From NCBI RefSeq assembly GCF_002741055.1, contig NZ_CP016809.1, forward strand, positions 1,178,001 to 1,242,000: a stretch of 64,000 nucleotides of DNA. The letters run 5' to 3'. The position numbers and the translations under genes were made by a program. Positions 1 to 8,653 of the stretch are shown in pieces. Source of the stretch: Paenibacillus ihbetae (lineage in GTDB: Bacteria; Bacillota; Bacilli; Paenibacillales; Paenibacillaceae). The notes beneath the pieces were generated by a model, which worked only from the letters and a program-made list of their open reading frames with translations, was not told where the DNA came from and ran no database searches. Position 1 is the stretch's first letter. Every line of letters starts with the position of its first letter.

Positions 1-418
1 CGTTATGATCCACCTGTACGCCCAATTGTCCGAGCGCATCGATCAAATCATCATGCGGACGCTTTCCTAGCGATTCCGGATATGTGTTGACAAACGTAAC
101 CTCTTCGGACAGGGCGGCTACGCCCATTAGGAAACGCAGCACCGCTCCGGCATTCCCTACGTTCAATTCCTTGACGTTACGCGGCGATTTGCCGAAACCG
201 GTAATGACCGCCTTCTCATCGTCCTCCTCGAGGACGGCTCCGAGATCTTGGATACAGCGTCTCATCGCATCGCTGTCCTCGCTGTGAGCCGGGTAATAAA
301 CCGTGCTTGTCCCTTCGGCGAGCGCTGCCGCGAGCAGGTAGCGCGTCGTGTAGTTTTTGGACGACAACGCACCGATCTCACCTTGCAGTTTGGGAGTAGG
401 CCTTACAATGATATCCAT
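1..418 (-). CDS. aroA: 3-phosphoshikimate 1-carboxyvinyltransferase (EPSP synthase), 3' part cut by window edge
   Basis: Reading leftward from ATG at 418 gives 139 residues starting MDIIVRPTPKLQGEIGALSS and running off the left edge. AAGGAGAG lies just upstream of the ATG. The family is recognised from the repeated EPSP-synthase pattern: SKNYTTR (20-26) in place of the usual GDKSISHR, NVGNAGAVLRFL (86-97) for the GNAGT..RP loop, and KRPHDDLIDALGQLG (119-133). It joins shikimate-3-phosphate and phosphoenolpyruvate on the way to chorismate. aroK, the previous step in the pathway, lies 0.6 kb away on the same strand. The PEP-binding segments are unusual: Ala92 and Phe96 sit where E. coli has Thr97 and Pro101. 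About two thirds of the protein is outside the window. Confidence 0.9.
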   Translation of the reverse strand, partial: MDIIVRPTPKLQGEIGALSSKNYTTRYLLAAALAEGTSTVYYPAHSEDSDAMRRCIQDLGAVLEEDDEKAVITGFGKSPRNVKELNVGNAGAVLRFLMGVAALSEEVTFVNTYPESLGKRPHDDLIDALGQLGVQVDHN

Positions 419-601
419 AATATGTATCTCTCCTTGTATATAGTATAGCGCTTATACGCTGATTTCCAAATGATCCTGATGCGATCGATTGACAGAGAAA
501 TCGCCGCTTGGTTATCATTGTTCATATCACTTTTTTAAATGTTCCGACGGCCCGATTGAATTGTTCGGGACGTTATCATGTTGCAGAAAAGAGGTCAACA
601 G

Positions 602-907
602 ATGAAACCGATTCCCCAAATGGAAACTTCCGAGCTTAGACGCCGTCTTCACAACGGCGAGCAAGTGTACATGATCGATGTCCGGGAAGACGAGGAAGTG
701 GCTGCCGGCATGATCAATGGCGCCAAGCATATCCCGATGGGAGAAATCCCTGCCAGGCTCGATGAGATCCCTCGCAATGAAGAGGTAGTCATTATTTGCC
801 GCAGCGGCGGACGCAGCCAGCATGTGTGCGAATTTCTGAACCATCAAGGGATTCATAATGTGATCAACCTGAAAGGCGGCATGCTTCAGTGGCATGAAGA
901 GGAGTAG
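602..907 (+). CDS. Rhodanese-like domain protein
   Basis: This 101-residue protein is a single rhodanese domain. The active-site loop CRSGGRS, with its catalytic Cys, follows VVIIC. The YMIDVREDEEV segment is the CH2A-type motif and NLKGGMLQWHEE closes the fold. Such proteins move sulfane sulfur in the cytoplasm (thiosulfate or persulfide donors); the physiological acceptor cannot be told from sequence. The start at 602 is preferred over an in-frame ATG at 578 because AAAGAGGT lies 6-7 bases before it. The gene stands alone, divergent from aroA, and is followed by a strong terminator. Confidence 0.88.
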   Translation: MKPIPQMETSELRRRLHNGEQVYMIDVREDEEVAAGMINGAKHIPMGEIPARLDEIPRNEEVVIICRSGGRSQHVCEFLNHQGIHNVINLKGGMLQWHEEE

Positions 908-927
908 CCGCTAGTGGTTTGCAGGAA

Positions 928-965
928 GGCGGGGGAAGCTGCAATTTCCCCCGCCTTGTTGTTTT
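928..965 (+). terminator. Rho-independent terminator after rhodanese gene
   Basis: GGCGGGGGAA pairs with TTCCCCCGCC around a short loop and is followed by TTGTTGTTTT. It lies 20 bases after the rhodanese stop and between convergent genes. Confidence 0.85.
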
Positions 966-1000
966 CCCGCTAGAGCATATCAGATAGACTGCTGATTATC

Positions 1001-1513
1001 TTAGCCGCGGTAATGCATTAAAATCTCAGACGCGACTTCATCCGCCGTCAGACCTGCGGTATCCACCATCAGATCGGCAAACCGATATTTATCGGCTCTT
1101 TCCATCAGGATGCTCTGCACTCGCTCTTCCACATTCCCCGCAAGCAGCGGCCGGTTGGCATCGCCCCGGACCCGTTCCACAATCGTATCGGCATCCGCCG
1201 TCAATGCAACGACCCAGCCTCCCCGCTTCATCGCCTCGCAATTCTCGGAACGGAGCACCGCTCCCCCTCCGGTCGCAATAACCTGGCTCGACCGATGCAG
1301 CACCTCACGCAGCGCCGCCGTTTCAAAATCCCGGAAGCGGCCCTCTCCGTCCGCTGCGAATAGATCCGGAATGCTCTTGCCGGCCATTCTCTCAATCTCG
1401 GCATCAAGATCGACCAGCGAATAGTTCAGATGCTCGGCGACGAGACGCCCAACGGTTGACTTCCCCGTTCCCATCATCCCGATCAGGATGATGTTCCCGC
1501 TCCTTGTATTCAA
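1001..1513 (-). CDS. aroK: Shikimate kinase
   Basis: The 170-residue product has the full shikimate kinase layout: Walker A GMMGTGKST (12-20), the shikimate-binding DLDAEIE segment, FRDFE, the GGGAV loop, and the lid Arg in ANRPLL. It phosphorylates shikimate with ATP in the cytoplasm, the step before AroA. The start is TTG at 1513, preceded by a G-rich ribosome binding site (ATGGGGTG); no ATG gives a complete P-loop. Length is normal for the family. A sigma-A type promoter is visible at 1554-1583. Confidence 0.94.
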   Translation of the reverse strand: MNTRSGNIILIGMMGTGKSTVGRLVAEHLNYSLVDLDAEIERMAGKSIPDLFAADGEGRFRDFETAALREVLHRSSQVIATGGGAVLRSENCEAMKRGGWVVALTADADTIVERVRGDANRPLLAGNVEERVQSILMERADKYRFADLMVDTAGLTADEVASEILMHYRG

Positions 1514-1553
1514 TGCTACACCCCATTTGCTGCTTCACTATAAAGTTGTTCAT

Positions 1554-1583
1554 ATCATACCATAGCCCCAAAACTTTCGACAA
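1554..1583 (-). promoter_or_regulatory. Predicted sigma-A promoter of aroK
   Basis: On the minus strand TTGTCG (-35) and TATGAT (-10) are separated by 18 bases, about 40 bases before the TTG start of aroK. Prediction by eye only. Confidence 0.55.
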
Positions 1584-2138
1584 TGGATCTGGCTTACTCG
1601 CTTACCCGAACAATACGCGGCTTTAGTAAGGTTAACGGATAGATCTAATAGAAAGTCTAGTTTGGCCATCCGGATCATATAATGAAATGGAAGAATACAA
1701 GAATGAAAGAAAGGAGGAACCGCGTCCATATGTCCGACCACCGTTCCTCGATCGCTTCGGCGCCCTTGCGGATCCGCCGGATCCTCGATCCCTCCTATCC
1801 TCTGTGCAGGGAGGATGTGGTTTGGGTGCTTCATTTTGTACAAAAAAAAGTGGCTTCGAAGGATCCAGCCCTGCTGGATCTTTCAAAGCCACGTTTGCTG
1901 CAAAACTTCTACAGCTATTGCGAAGCCGCACTGCTCCTGTTCGGAAGCGGAAGCCATGTCCACGCCCAAAACGGCGACATTCGCAATTGCTTGCTGGAGG
2001 CGATGCACGGACTTTCAGAGCTGCAGGAGGCCTTAGCCCCCTCTCCGGTCTGCAAGCCTCAGCTTCTCCCTCCGGCGGAGGAGGGGAATTGATCCCCTCC
2101 AAGCCGACGGAAGCCCTCCTTGCAAATAGACCCGATAA
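1584..2138. repeat. Gene-poor stretch with overlapping open frames; possible dispersed repeat
   Basis: About 550 bases between aroK and gnd contain open frames in several registers (for example 1682-2092 and 1687-2157 on plus, 1632-2102 on minus), none with a convincing ribosome binding site. One plus frame encodes NFYSYCEAALLLFGSG, a sentence of a kind I associate with multicopy hypothetical ORFs in Paenibacillus genomes. The stretch includes the hairpin at 1850-1892. Direct evidence is limited to the open frames and the hairpin; the repeat idea is inference and needs a copy-number check. Confidence 0.35.
1841..1892 (-). terminator. Long hairpin with T8 tail on the minus strand
   Basis: The 20-base arms 1850-1869 and 1873-1892 pair at 18 positions around a 3-base loop (CCT). 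On the minus strand the hairpin is followed by TTTTTTTT (1842-1849). It has the form of a terminator for leftward transcription from gnd, 250 bases downstream of the gnd stop. Confidence 0.7.
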
Positions 2139-3548
2139 TTACTCCATCCAATTGTAGTGGAACGTTCCTTCCTTGTCCACGCGCTTGAAGGTATGTGCGC
2201 CGAAGTAATCGCGCTGAGCCTGAAGCAGGTTAGCCGGAAGATTCGCCGTGCGGTAGCTGTCATAATAAGCCAGCGCACTGGAGAAGCCGGGAACAGGAAT
2301 ACCGAGGGAAACCGCGGAAGCCACGACTTTACGCCAAGCATCCTGGTACGATTCGATAATTTCTTTGAAGAACGGATCGAGCAGAAGGTTCTTCAGCTCC
2401 GGATTGTTCTCATAAGCGTCCGTGATGTTCTGCAGGAAGCGGGAGCGGATAATGCAGCCGCCGCGCCAGATTTTGGCAAGGTTGCCGTACTGCAGATTCC
2501 AGCCGTACTCATCGGATGCTACGCGGAGCTGAGCGAAACCTTGCGCGTAAGATACGATTTTGCTTGCGAACAGCGCTTTGCGTACATTTTCGATGAATTC
2601 CGCTTTGTCGCCGTCGAATGGAGCGGTTTTCGGACCATTCAAAATTTTGCTTGCCGCAACGCGCTCGTCCTTCATCGCGGAAAGGAAGCGCGAGAACACG
2701 GATTCGGTGATCATAGAAAGCGGCACGCCAAGATCCAGGGAGCTTTGGCTTGTCCATTTGCCCGTGCCTTTTTGTCCGGCAGTATCGAGGATGACATCCA
2801 CCATCGGCTTGCCGGTTTCCTCGTCGTATTTGGAGAAAATGTCGGCGGTAATCTCGATCAGATAGCTGTCGAGCTCGCCTTTATTCCATTCTGTGAAGAT
2901 TTCATGAAGATCCTTCGCATTCAGACCAAGAACGTCTTTCAGCAATTGGTATGCTTCGCAGATCAGCTGCATATCTCCATACTCGATGCCGTTGTGAACC
3001 ATCTTCACGTAATGGCCGGCACCGTCTGGACCGATATATGTACAGCAAGGCTCATCGTTTACTTTCGCGGAAATGGCCGTCAGGATCGGCTCAACCAGCT
3101 TGTACGCACTTTCTTGTCCGCCAGGCATGATCGATGGGCCTTTCAGGGCGCCTTCTTCTCCGCCGGATACCCCTGCACCGATGAAGTTGAAGCCTTTCTC
3201 GGCCAATTCCTTGCTGCGGCGCTGCGTGTCCGGGAAGTAAGCATTACCGCCGTCGATAATGATATCGCCTTTATCCAAGTGCGGGATCAGCTGCTCGATC
3301 GTAGCATCTGTAGCTTGTCCGGCTTGAACCATGATCAGAATTTTGCGCGGCTTCTCAAGGGAGTCCACGAATTCCTCGATCGAATAGGTGCCTTTAACCT
3401 GCTTGCCGACGGTTTCCTTCAGCATGTCCTCCGTTTTTTGCGGAGAGCGGTTATATACAGAAACGGTAAAACCTTTGCTTTCGATGTTCAAGGCCAGGTT
3501 TTTACCCATAACAGCAAGGCCGATGACACCGATTTGTTGTTTTGACAT
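2139..3548 (-). CDS. gndA: 6-phosphogluconate dehydrogenase, decarboxylating
   Basis: This 469-residue protein oxidises and decarboxylates 6-phosphogluconate to ribulose-5-phosphate in the pentose phosphate pathway. The N-terminal Rossmann motif [15 protein letters not shown] is followed by VYNRSP (Arg after Asn favours NADP+), [11 protein letters not shown], the catalytic [14 protein letters not shown] region, and the C-terminal [11 protein letters not shown]. It is close to B. subtilis GndA in sequence and length as I remember it. The start at 3548 ([10 protein letters not shown]) is preferred over ATG 3560 because GGAG lies 6 bases ahead of it. Single-gene unit on the minus strand. Confidence 0.95.
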   Translation of the reverse strand: MSKQQIGVIGLAVMGKNLALNIESKGFTVSVYNRSPQKTEDMLKETVGKQVKGTYSIEEFVDSLEKPRKILIMVQAGQATDATIEQLIPHLDKGDIIIDGGNAYFPDTQRRSKELAEKGFNFIGAGVSGGEEGALKGPSIMPGGQESAYKLVEPILTAISAKVNDEPCCTYIGPDGAGHYVKMVHNGIEYGDMQLICEAYQLLKDVLGLNAKDLHEIFTEWNKGELDSYLIEITADIFSKYDEETGKPMVDVILDTAGQKGTGKWTSQSSLDLGVPLSMITESVFSRFLSAMKDERVAASKILNGPKTAPFDGDKAEFIENVRKALFASKIVSYAQGFAQLRVASDEYGWNLQYGNLAKIWRGGCIIRSRFLQNITDAYENNPELKNLLLDPFFKEIIESYQDAWRKVVASAVSLGIPVPGFSSALAYYDSYRTANLPANLLQAQRDYFGAHTFKRVDKEGTFHYNWME

Positions 3549-3772
3549 CTGGTTCTCCATCCTTTACTCCAGTATATTTTATAAGCAACCCAATCCCTAT
3601 CGGGATGATTACATTATTCTCATTTTAACGTTTTTCATTGGAGAAGTGAACCCCTGTATCAAAAACGTCGTATGCCGGCTTCAAGGGGACCACCTGCGAA
3701 CGCGCGCGAAAACACCCCTTTTGGCTCGGAGTGTTGTTCGTGCTTTCCGCATGGAACTATCGAAAACGGGAC

Positions 3773-4369
3773 TTACCACTCAAGCCTCATCAGCTCTAAG
3801 GCAAGCTCCTTCAATCTCTGCTTGCAGCTCATGATCTTCTCCTTGTCGCCCGCTTGGATCGCTTCATACAGCTTCTCCAGCTCATCATCGGTTTCCAGCC
3901 TGCACAGCAGCAGTCTTCGTTCCCCTTCGTCCGATTCGAATAATCGCATCATTTCCTGCTCTGTCATCGGCGTCCCCTTCTGGAACAGGACGCGCTGGCG
4001 GTAGCCCGTTATTTCCACAAGGCGGATAACCTCGCCGAACAGTATGTTTTCGATTAAAATTTGCCGGTCCTTGAAGCGTTTGACGACAGCGTGCCCTCGG
4101 GTATTCTCGATCAGCTTCTCCATCCATTCCGCCAGCTTCGGATCCCGGATCATGTAATCGCCGACCAGTTTAAACCCGCTGCCTGTGCGCTGAAACCGAA
4201 GCTTTACCAGCTTGCGTCCCGTCCGGATTGATATGATAAACTGCGACTCATTCTCGCTCCAATACAGTGAGTATCCTTCTTGGATCAGTTCCTTGATCAG
4301 GTCCTGGATATGCCGGCGATCAAACCGGAGCTCCAGATTGCAATACTCCACTTCCTCGCTCTTATTCAC
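3773..4369 (-). CDS. Uncharacterised 198-aa protein
   Basis: I do not recognise a named family. The protein is soluble, without signal peptide or membrane segments, and rich in charged residues. The N-terminal half (LRFDRRHIQDLIKELIQEGY, then SQFIISIRTGRKLVKLRFQR) looks like an alpha/beta fold. The C-terminal third, with many Glu, Lys and Leu, is probably helical (DDELEKLYEAIQAGDKEKI). It stands alone on the minus strand and is divergent from yktB across a 266-base gap. It is likely real: codon use matches its neighbours and the frame is long and uninterrupted. Confidence 0.7.
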   Translation of the reverse strand: MNKSEEVEYCNLELRFDRRHIQDLIKELIQEGYSLYWSENESQFIISIRTGRKLVKLRFQRTGSGFKLVGDYMIRDPKLAEWMEKLIENTRGHAVVKRFKDRQILIENILFGEVIRLVEITGYRQRVLFQKGTPMTEQEMMRLFESDEGERRLLLCRLETDDELEKLYEAIQAGDKEKIMSCKQRLKELALELMRLEW

Positions 4370-4635
4370 GGCACTCCCTCCTCCGGTTTACTACCGATCA
4401 CAAAACGACGGTGAAGATTCCCCCTCTTGCACAGCTTTTTGACGTTGTCTTATCTATATCTTATACTCCATCTTATGTAACGGTAACTTGGTTTATTGAC
4501 TATTTTTCCCCAGATGAAATTACCGTGAAGCTTATGCCCATGCTGCGGGAAGTACGGTTAACCTATGGTATAATAAGGCATTGGAATAGCTAGCATAGGT
4601 CATATGAAGATACTTAACAGGAGGATTTCACATAG

Positions 4636-5265
4636 ATGACAACAGCGTTTACAGGATTTAACGATCAAGATTTCGACGTATTCTCCGTCCCCGGACTCGA
4701 AGCTCGCATGGAGGCGCTCATCGAGCGCGTTCGGCCGAAGCTGGAGCTGATCGGGGCGGAGCTGGCCCCCCTTGTTTCCGCTCTCGCCGGGGAGGACATG
4801 TACGTGCACGTTGCGAAGCATGCCAGACGCAAGGTGAACCCTCCAATCGATACATGGGTCGCCTGGGCTGCCAACAAGCGCGGCTACAAGGCGCTTCCCC
4901 ATTTTGAAGTGGGTCTCTTCGGCACGCATCTGTTTGTTATTTTTGCGATCATTTACGAGAGTCCGAACAAAGCCGTGTTCGCAGCCAATCTTGAAACGAA
5001 GCTGAAGAAGACGATCAAAGCGCTGCCGGACCATTTCTATTGGTCCATGGACCATATGAACCCCGAGGGAACGCTGCATCAAGCCATGAGTCAAGGCGAC
5101 TTCGAGAAGCTTATTCATAAGCTGAAGGAGGTCAAGAAGGCTGAAGTGATGTGCGGACTGCGCATCCCGCGCGAGGAAGCCGTCAAGCTGAGCGGGGACA
5201 AGCTGCTGGAGAAGGTCCAGGAGACCTTCGAGACGCTTCTGCCGCTGTACAAAATGTCGTTCTGA
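4636..5265 (+). CDS. yktB: YktB family protein (DUF1054)
   Basis: The 209-residue protein matches the YktB/DUF1054 family as I know it: FTGFNDQDFDVFSVPGLE at the start, then HVAKHARRKVNPPIDTWVAW and FGTHLFVIFAIIYE. The family is a conserved cytoplasmic protein of Bacillales without an established biochemical role. AGGAGG stands 9 bases before the ATG. It is a single gene followed by a strong terminator. Confidence 0.88.
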   Translation: MTTAFTGFNDQDFDVFSVPGLEARMEALIERVRPKLELIGAELAPLVSALAGEDMYVHVAKHARRKVNPPIDTWVAWAANKRGYKALPHFEVGLFGTHLFVIFAIIYESPNKAVFAANLETKLKKTIKALPDHFYWSMDHMNPEGTLHQAMSQGDFEKLIHKLKEVKKAEVMCGLRIPREEAVKLSGDKLLEKVQETFETLLPLYKMSF

Positions 5266-5285
5266 CGGCAGGACCATCATTTGAA

Positions 5286-5314
5286 AAGGGCTGCTTTGGC
5301 AGCTCTTTTTTTCG
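5286..5314 (+). terminator. Terminator after yktB
   Basis: AAGGGCTGC pairs with GCAGCTCTT (one G-T pair) around a TTTG loop and runs into TTTTTTT. Confidence 0.85.
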
Positions 5315-5417
5315 TGCTTGAAAATTTCTTGCATTCCCCCCCCATTTTGCTATACTCAATTTTGCTTATATAAAAGCAGTAACCGACAAATATTAACCAT
5401 ACACATAAGGAAAGGTT

Positions 5418-6905
5418 GTGACAGCGTCAATGGACCATAGCCGTACACCGCTCTTCACCGCACTCAAGGAACACGCGGCCAAAAACCCGGTTCAATTTCA
5501 CATTCCGGGACATAAGAAGGGCTTAGGCACCGATGCCGAGTTTCGAGAATTTATAGGGGATAATGCCCTTTCCATAGATCTGATCAACATCGCGCCGCTG
5601 GACGACCTGCATCAGCCTACCGGTGTTATCGAAGAGGCCCAGAAGCTGGCCGCCGACGCCTTTGGCGCGGACCATACGTTTTTCAGTGTACAAGGGACAA
5701 GCGGGGCGATCATGACCATGATCATGTCCGTATGTGCCCCAGGGGATAAAATTATCGTTCCCCGCAACGTGCATAAATCCGTTTTGTCCGCCATCATTTT
5801 CACCGGGGCCAAGCCCGTATTCGTATCCCCGGCCCAGGATCCCAACGTCGGGATCGACCACGGGATTACGATCAGCTCGGTGCGCAAAGCACTGAAGCGC
5901 CATCCGGACGCCAAAGCCGTATTAGTCATCAACCCGACCTATTTCGGCGTCAGCGCCAATCTGAAGGAAATTGTCGATCTTGCCCACAGCTACAACGTGC
6001 CGGTTCTGGTGGACGAAGCACATGGCGTGCTGATCCATTTCCATGAAGAGCTTCCGATGTCCGCTATGGAAGCAGGCGCCGACATGGCTGCGACCAGCGT
6101 CCATAAGCTCGGCGGCTCCATGACGCAAAGCTCGGTTCTGAACGTCAATACGAAGAACGGCTATATCAATCCGTATCGGGTGCAGACGATTATCAGTATG
6201 CTGACGACGACCTCAACCTCCTATATCTTACTTGCATCGCTGGATACGTCACGCCGCAATCTGGCGCTGCACGGGAAGGAAATGGCCGCGAGAACGATCG
6301 AGCTCGCACAATATGCCCGCCGTGAAATCAACGAGATCGAGGGGCTGTACTGCTTCGGGGATGAAATCCTGGGCAGCGAGGCGACTTACTCCTATGACCC
6401 GACCAAGCTGACGATCCATGTCCGCCATCTGGGCATTACCGGGTACGAGACCGAGAACTGGCTCCGCGATCATTACAATATCGAGGTAGAGCTCAGTGAT
6501 ATGTACAACATCCTGTGCCTTATTACACCGGGCGATAACCGGGATACGGTCGATACGCTGCTGACTGCTCTGCGCGAGCTGTCCGACGAATATCTTCATG
6601 TGAATGAAATCAATGAGCTTGTTGTGAAAACACCGGAGATTCCTCAGCTGTCCCTTATCCCGCGCGATGCCTTCTACGGGGACACCGAGATCATTCCATT
6701 CAAAGAATCGGCCGGGCGCATCATCGCCGAATTTATTTATGTCTACCCGCCGGGAATTCCGATTCTGCTTCCGGGCGAAGTTATTTCCCAGGAAAACATC
6801 GACTACATTATTGATCACGTTGAAGTCGGACTCCCCGTGAAAGGCCCTGAGGACCGCAGCATTCAGAACGTTAAGGTTATTGTAGAAGCCGATCCGATCT
6901 TCTAA
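5418..6905 (+). CDS. speA: Arginine decarboxylase (Orn/Lys/Arg decarboxylase, aspartate aminotransferase fold)
   Basis: The 495-residue PLP enzyme resembles B. subtilis SpeA along its whole length: FHIPGHKKG (27-35), FFSVQGTSGA, VLVDEAHG (196-203) with the PLP-pyridine Asp, and TSVHKLGGS with the Schiff-base Lys230. It decarboxylates arginine to agmatine, the first step to putrescine and spermidine. Lysine decarboxylase activity cannot be ruled out from sequence alone. The start is GTG at 5418 with AAGG 7 bases ahead; an internal ATG at 5430 has no well-placed site. The gene is monocistronic. Confidence 0.9.
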   Translation: MTASMDHSRTPLFTALKEHAAKNPVQFHIPGHKKGLGTDAEFREFIGDNALSIDLINIAPLDDLHQPTGVIEEAQKLAADAFGADHTFFSVQGTSGAIMTMIMSVCAPGDKIIVPRNVHKSVLSAIIFTGAKPVFVSPAQDPNVGIDHGITISSVRKALKRHPDAKAVLVINPTYFGVSANLKEIVDLAHSYNVPVLVDEAHGVLIHFHEELPMSAMEAGADMAATSVHKLGGSMTQSSVLNVNTKNGYINPYRVQTIISMLTTTSTSYILLASLDTSRRNLALHGKEMAARTIELAQYARREINEIEGLYCFGDEILGSEATYSYDPTKLTIHVRHLGITGYETENWLRDHYNIEVELSDMYNILCLITPGDNRDTVDTLLTALRELSDEYLHVNEINELVVKTPEIPQLSLIPRDAFYGDTEIIPFKESAGRIIAEFIYVYPPGIPILLPGEVISQENIDYIIDHVEVGLPVKGPEDRSIQNVKVIVEADPIF

Positions 6906-6936
6906 TGAACCGTTAAACTTATTTTACCCAGGTCTA

Positions 6937-6966
6937 ACCCGGAGCAGGTCTGCTCCGGGTTTTTGT
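6937..6966 (+). terminator. Terminator after speA
   Basis: An 11-base perfect stem (AACCCGGAGCA / TGCTCCGGGTT) with a GGTC loop, followed by a T-rich run. The rest of the 6906-7223 gap shows no gene; a TATAAT at 7144-7149 may be the -10 element for the next gene. Confidence 0.9.
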
Positions 6967-7223
6967 CCTTTACCATTTAATCAGCGTGATCAGGGACCAT
7001 GGTCACCCCCTTCATCCAATAATATGGCTAATGACACCCGCCGTTTGAATCACACGAAGGCTTCGCTTAACGGAAGACTGTGTCCTACTCCTCAATTTTC
7101 CCATCCCCATGTCCAATTTCATCCGGCCTTTACAGTAGCGATGTATAATAGGTTTGGAACCGCTTCATCCAAATCAGGTTTTTTTGTTCTTCCAGCATCC
7201 ATTCATAGAAGGGAGATTTGTTG

Positions 7224-8060
7224 ATGAAAAAACACGTATTCTCGCTCTTCACTGCCATGCTGCTTATGTCCATGCTTCCGCTCGGCGCTCATGCTGCGGA
7301 CAACGGATACGGAAGCAGGGTCCCGGCAACCGTTATGTCGTACAACATCCACCATGGGGTCGGCCTGGATAACCAATTAAGTCTCGAGCGGATTGCAGGA
7401 GTCATACGGGATGCCGGGGCGGATATCGTCGGCCTGCAGGAAGTGGACCGGTTCTATGGGGAGCGAAGCGGCTTCCAGGATCAAGCCAAGGAACTGGCTG
7501 AATTGCTGGGCTATCATTATGCTTACGGGGCGAACCTGGATTTGGCTCCAGCCGAAGGACAGACTGAGAACCGGCAGTACGGAACCGCGATTGTTAGCAA
7601 ATATCCGATCCTGAAATCCGAAAACGTGTGGCTCAGCAGCTTCGGCAAGGAACAACGCGGTGTATTGCATGCTGTGATCAATGTACGGGGAGTCCATGTG
7701 GACGTATATAACACGCATCTTGGCCTCGATGTAACGAGCCGATTGGCGCAGGCGCAGGAAATCGTTGATCTCGCTTCAGCTTCGGGCTCCGACGGGCCGG
7801 CCTTACTGCTTGGTGATCTGAACGCCGAGCCTGCAAGCGAGGAAGTGGGGTTATTGCTGAACAGCGGGTTATTCGTCAACAGCTTTGAAGGTGTCGAGGA
7901 TGCCTATACCTTTCCAGTTCGCAACCCGTCCGCTACAATCGATTATATTTTAACCTCACCTGGTGTTTCACACGCAAACCAGCGTGTCATCCAAACGGAA
8001 GCATCGGATCATTTGCCGATAGTGGCGGAGGTTGTCTTCGCAAGAAAGGCCGGTCGTTAA
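7224..8060 (+). CDS. Secreted endonuclease/exonuclease/phosphatase-family protein
   Basis: The 278-residue protein begins with a signal peptide (MKKHVFSLFTAMLLM..., likely cleavage after GAHA near residue 24). The mature part has all landmarks of the EEP (DNase I / IMPase-like) fold: SYNIHHG, GLQEVD with the metal-binding Glu, NTHLGLD, GDLNAEP, IDYI, and SDHLPIVAEV with the catalytic Asp-His. It is a metal-dependent phosphodiesterase or phosphatase acting outside the membrane; the substrate (DNA, inositol phosphate or lipid) cannot be told. ATG 7224 has AGGGAG 8 bases ahead, better than the two TTG codons before it. Confidence 0.85.
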   Translation: MKKHVFSLFTAMLLMSMLPLGAHAADNGYGSRVPATVMSYNIHHGVGLDNQLSLERIAGVIRDAGADIVGLQEVDRFYGERSGFQDQAKELAELLGYHYAYGANLDLAPAEGQTENRQYGTAIVSKYPILKSENVWLSSFGKEQRGVLHAVINVRGVHVDVYNTHLGLDVTSRLAQAQEIVDLASASGSDGPALLLGDLNAEPASEEVGLLLNSGLFVNSFEGVEDAYTFPVRNPSATIDYILTSPGVSHANQRVIQTEASDHLPIVAEVVFARKAGR

Positions 8061-8167
8061 GCGTCCTCGAATCCGGGAGGTGTATTTACAAGTACTTATC
8101 GTAATACCAGATGGAATGAATCCTTAAGACGGTGCACTTAGGATGAAATCCGGTTCCTTGATTGAAC

Positions 8168-8219
8168 GCAAAAACAGGCCGCTTCCGGGAGATCCCCAGA
8201 GGCAGCCTGATTTCTTGTT
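8168..8219 (-). terminator. Terminator for the DUF1292 gene
   Basis: On the minus strand an imperfect hairpin (CAGGCTGCC... / ...GGCCTG) is followed by TTTTTGCG. It lies 13 bases after the stop of the leftward gene. Confidence 0.6.
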
Positions 8220-8231
8220 CCTATGCGGATG

Positions 8232-8555
8232 TTATTCCTGATTCGCTGCAGCGACCAGCTCGTTATACGCGGCCTCTACTTCGTTCCATTCCGCTTCGTC
8301 CTCGATATTGTAAAGAACCATTTCCTCGTTCTCTTCTTCCATACGCAGGATGACGCCGTCCGCTTCCGGATTGTCGCGCTCAAGCAGCAGTGCATAAAGC
8401 TTCTCGCCCACATCAAAAGTTTCTACGAGAACCATTTCCACCTCTTTGCCCTGCTCATCCGTCAATGTAAGCACAAACTCCTCATGATCATGGTCGTGGT
8501 CATGATCGTGACCGCAGCCGCAAGCATCTCCGTGTTCGTGTTTGTGTTCGCTCAT
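8232..8555 (-). CDS. DUF1292 family protein with His-rich N-terminus
   Basis: The 107-residue acidic protein fits DUF1292: EEFVLTLTDEQGKEVEMVLVETF, then KLYALLLERD and a Glu-rich C-terminus. The family is small, cytoplasmic and of unknown role in Firmicutes. The first 24 residues are unusual, with about nine His alternating with Asp or Glu plus a Cys-Gly-Cys, a likely metal-binding tail. The gene stands alone between terminators. Confidence 0.85.
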   Translation of the reverse strand: MSEHKHEHGDACGCGHDHDHDHDHEEFVLTLTDEQGKEVEMVLVETFDVGEKLYALLLERDNPEADGVILRMEEENEEMVLYNIEDEAEWNEVEAAYNELVAAANQE

Positions 8556-8653
8556 TGAAAAAACCTCACTTCGGGTTAAATTATCATACTTTCGTATCGT
8601 ATCACGTAAGGCTTCTTCAGGTCAATTTTTCCTGTGGCGGTCACAACCTGCGT

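Noticed and set aside
2157..3545. 462-aa plus-strand open frame
   Set aside because: It is the mirror of gndA in the opposite strand; no ribosome binding site and no family resemblance.
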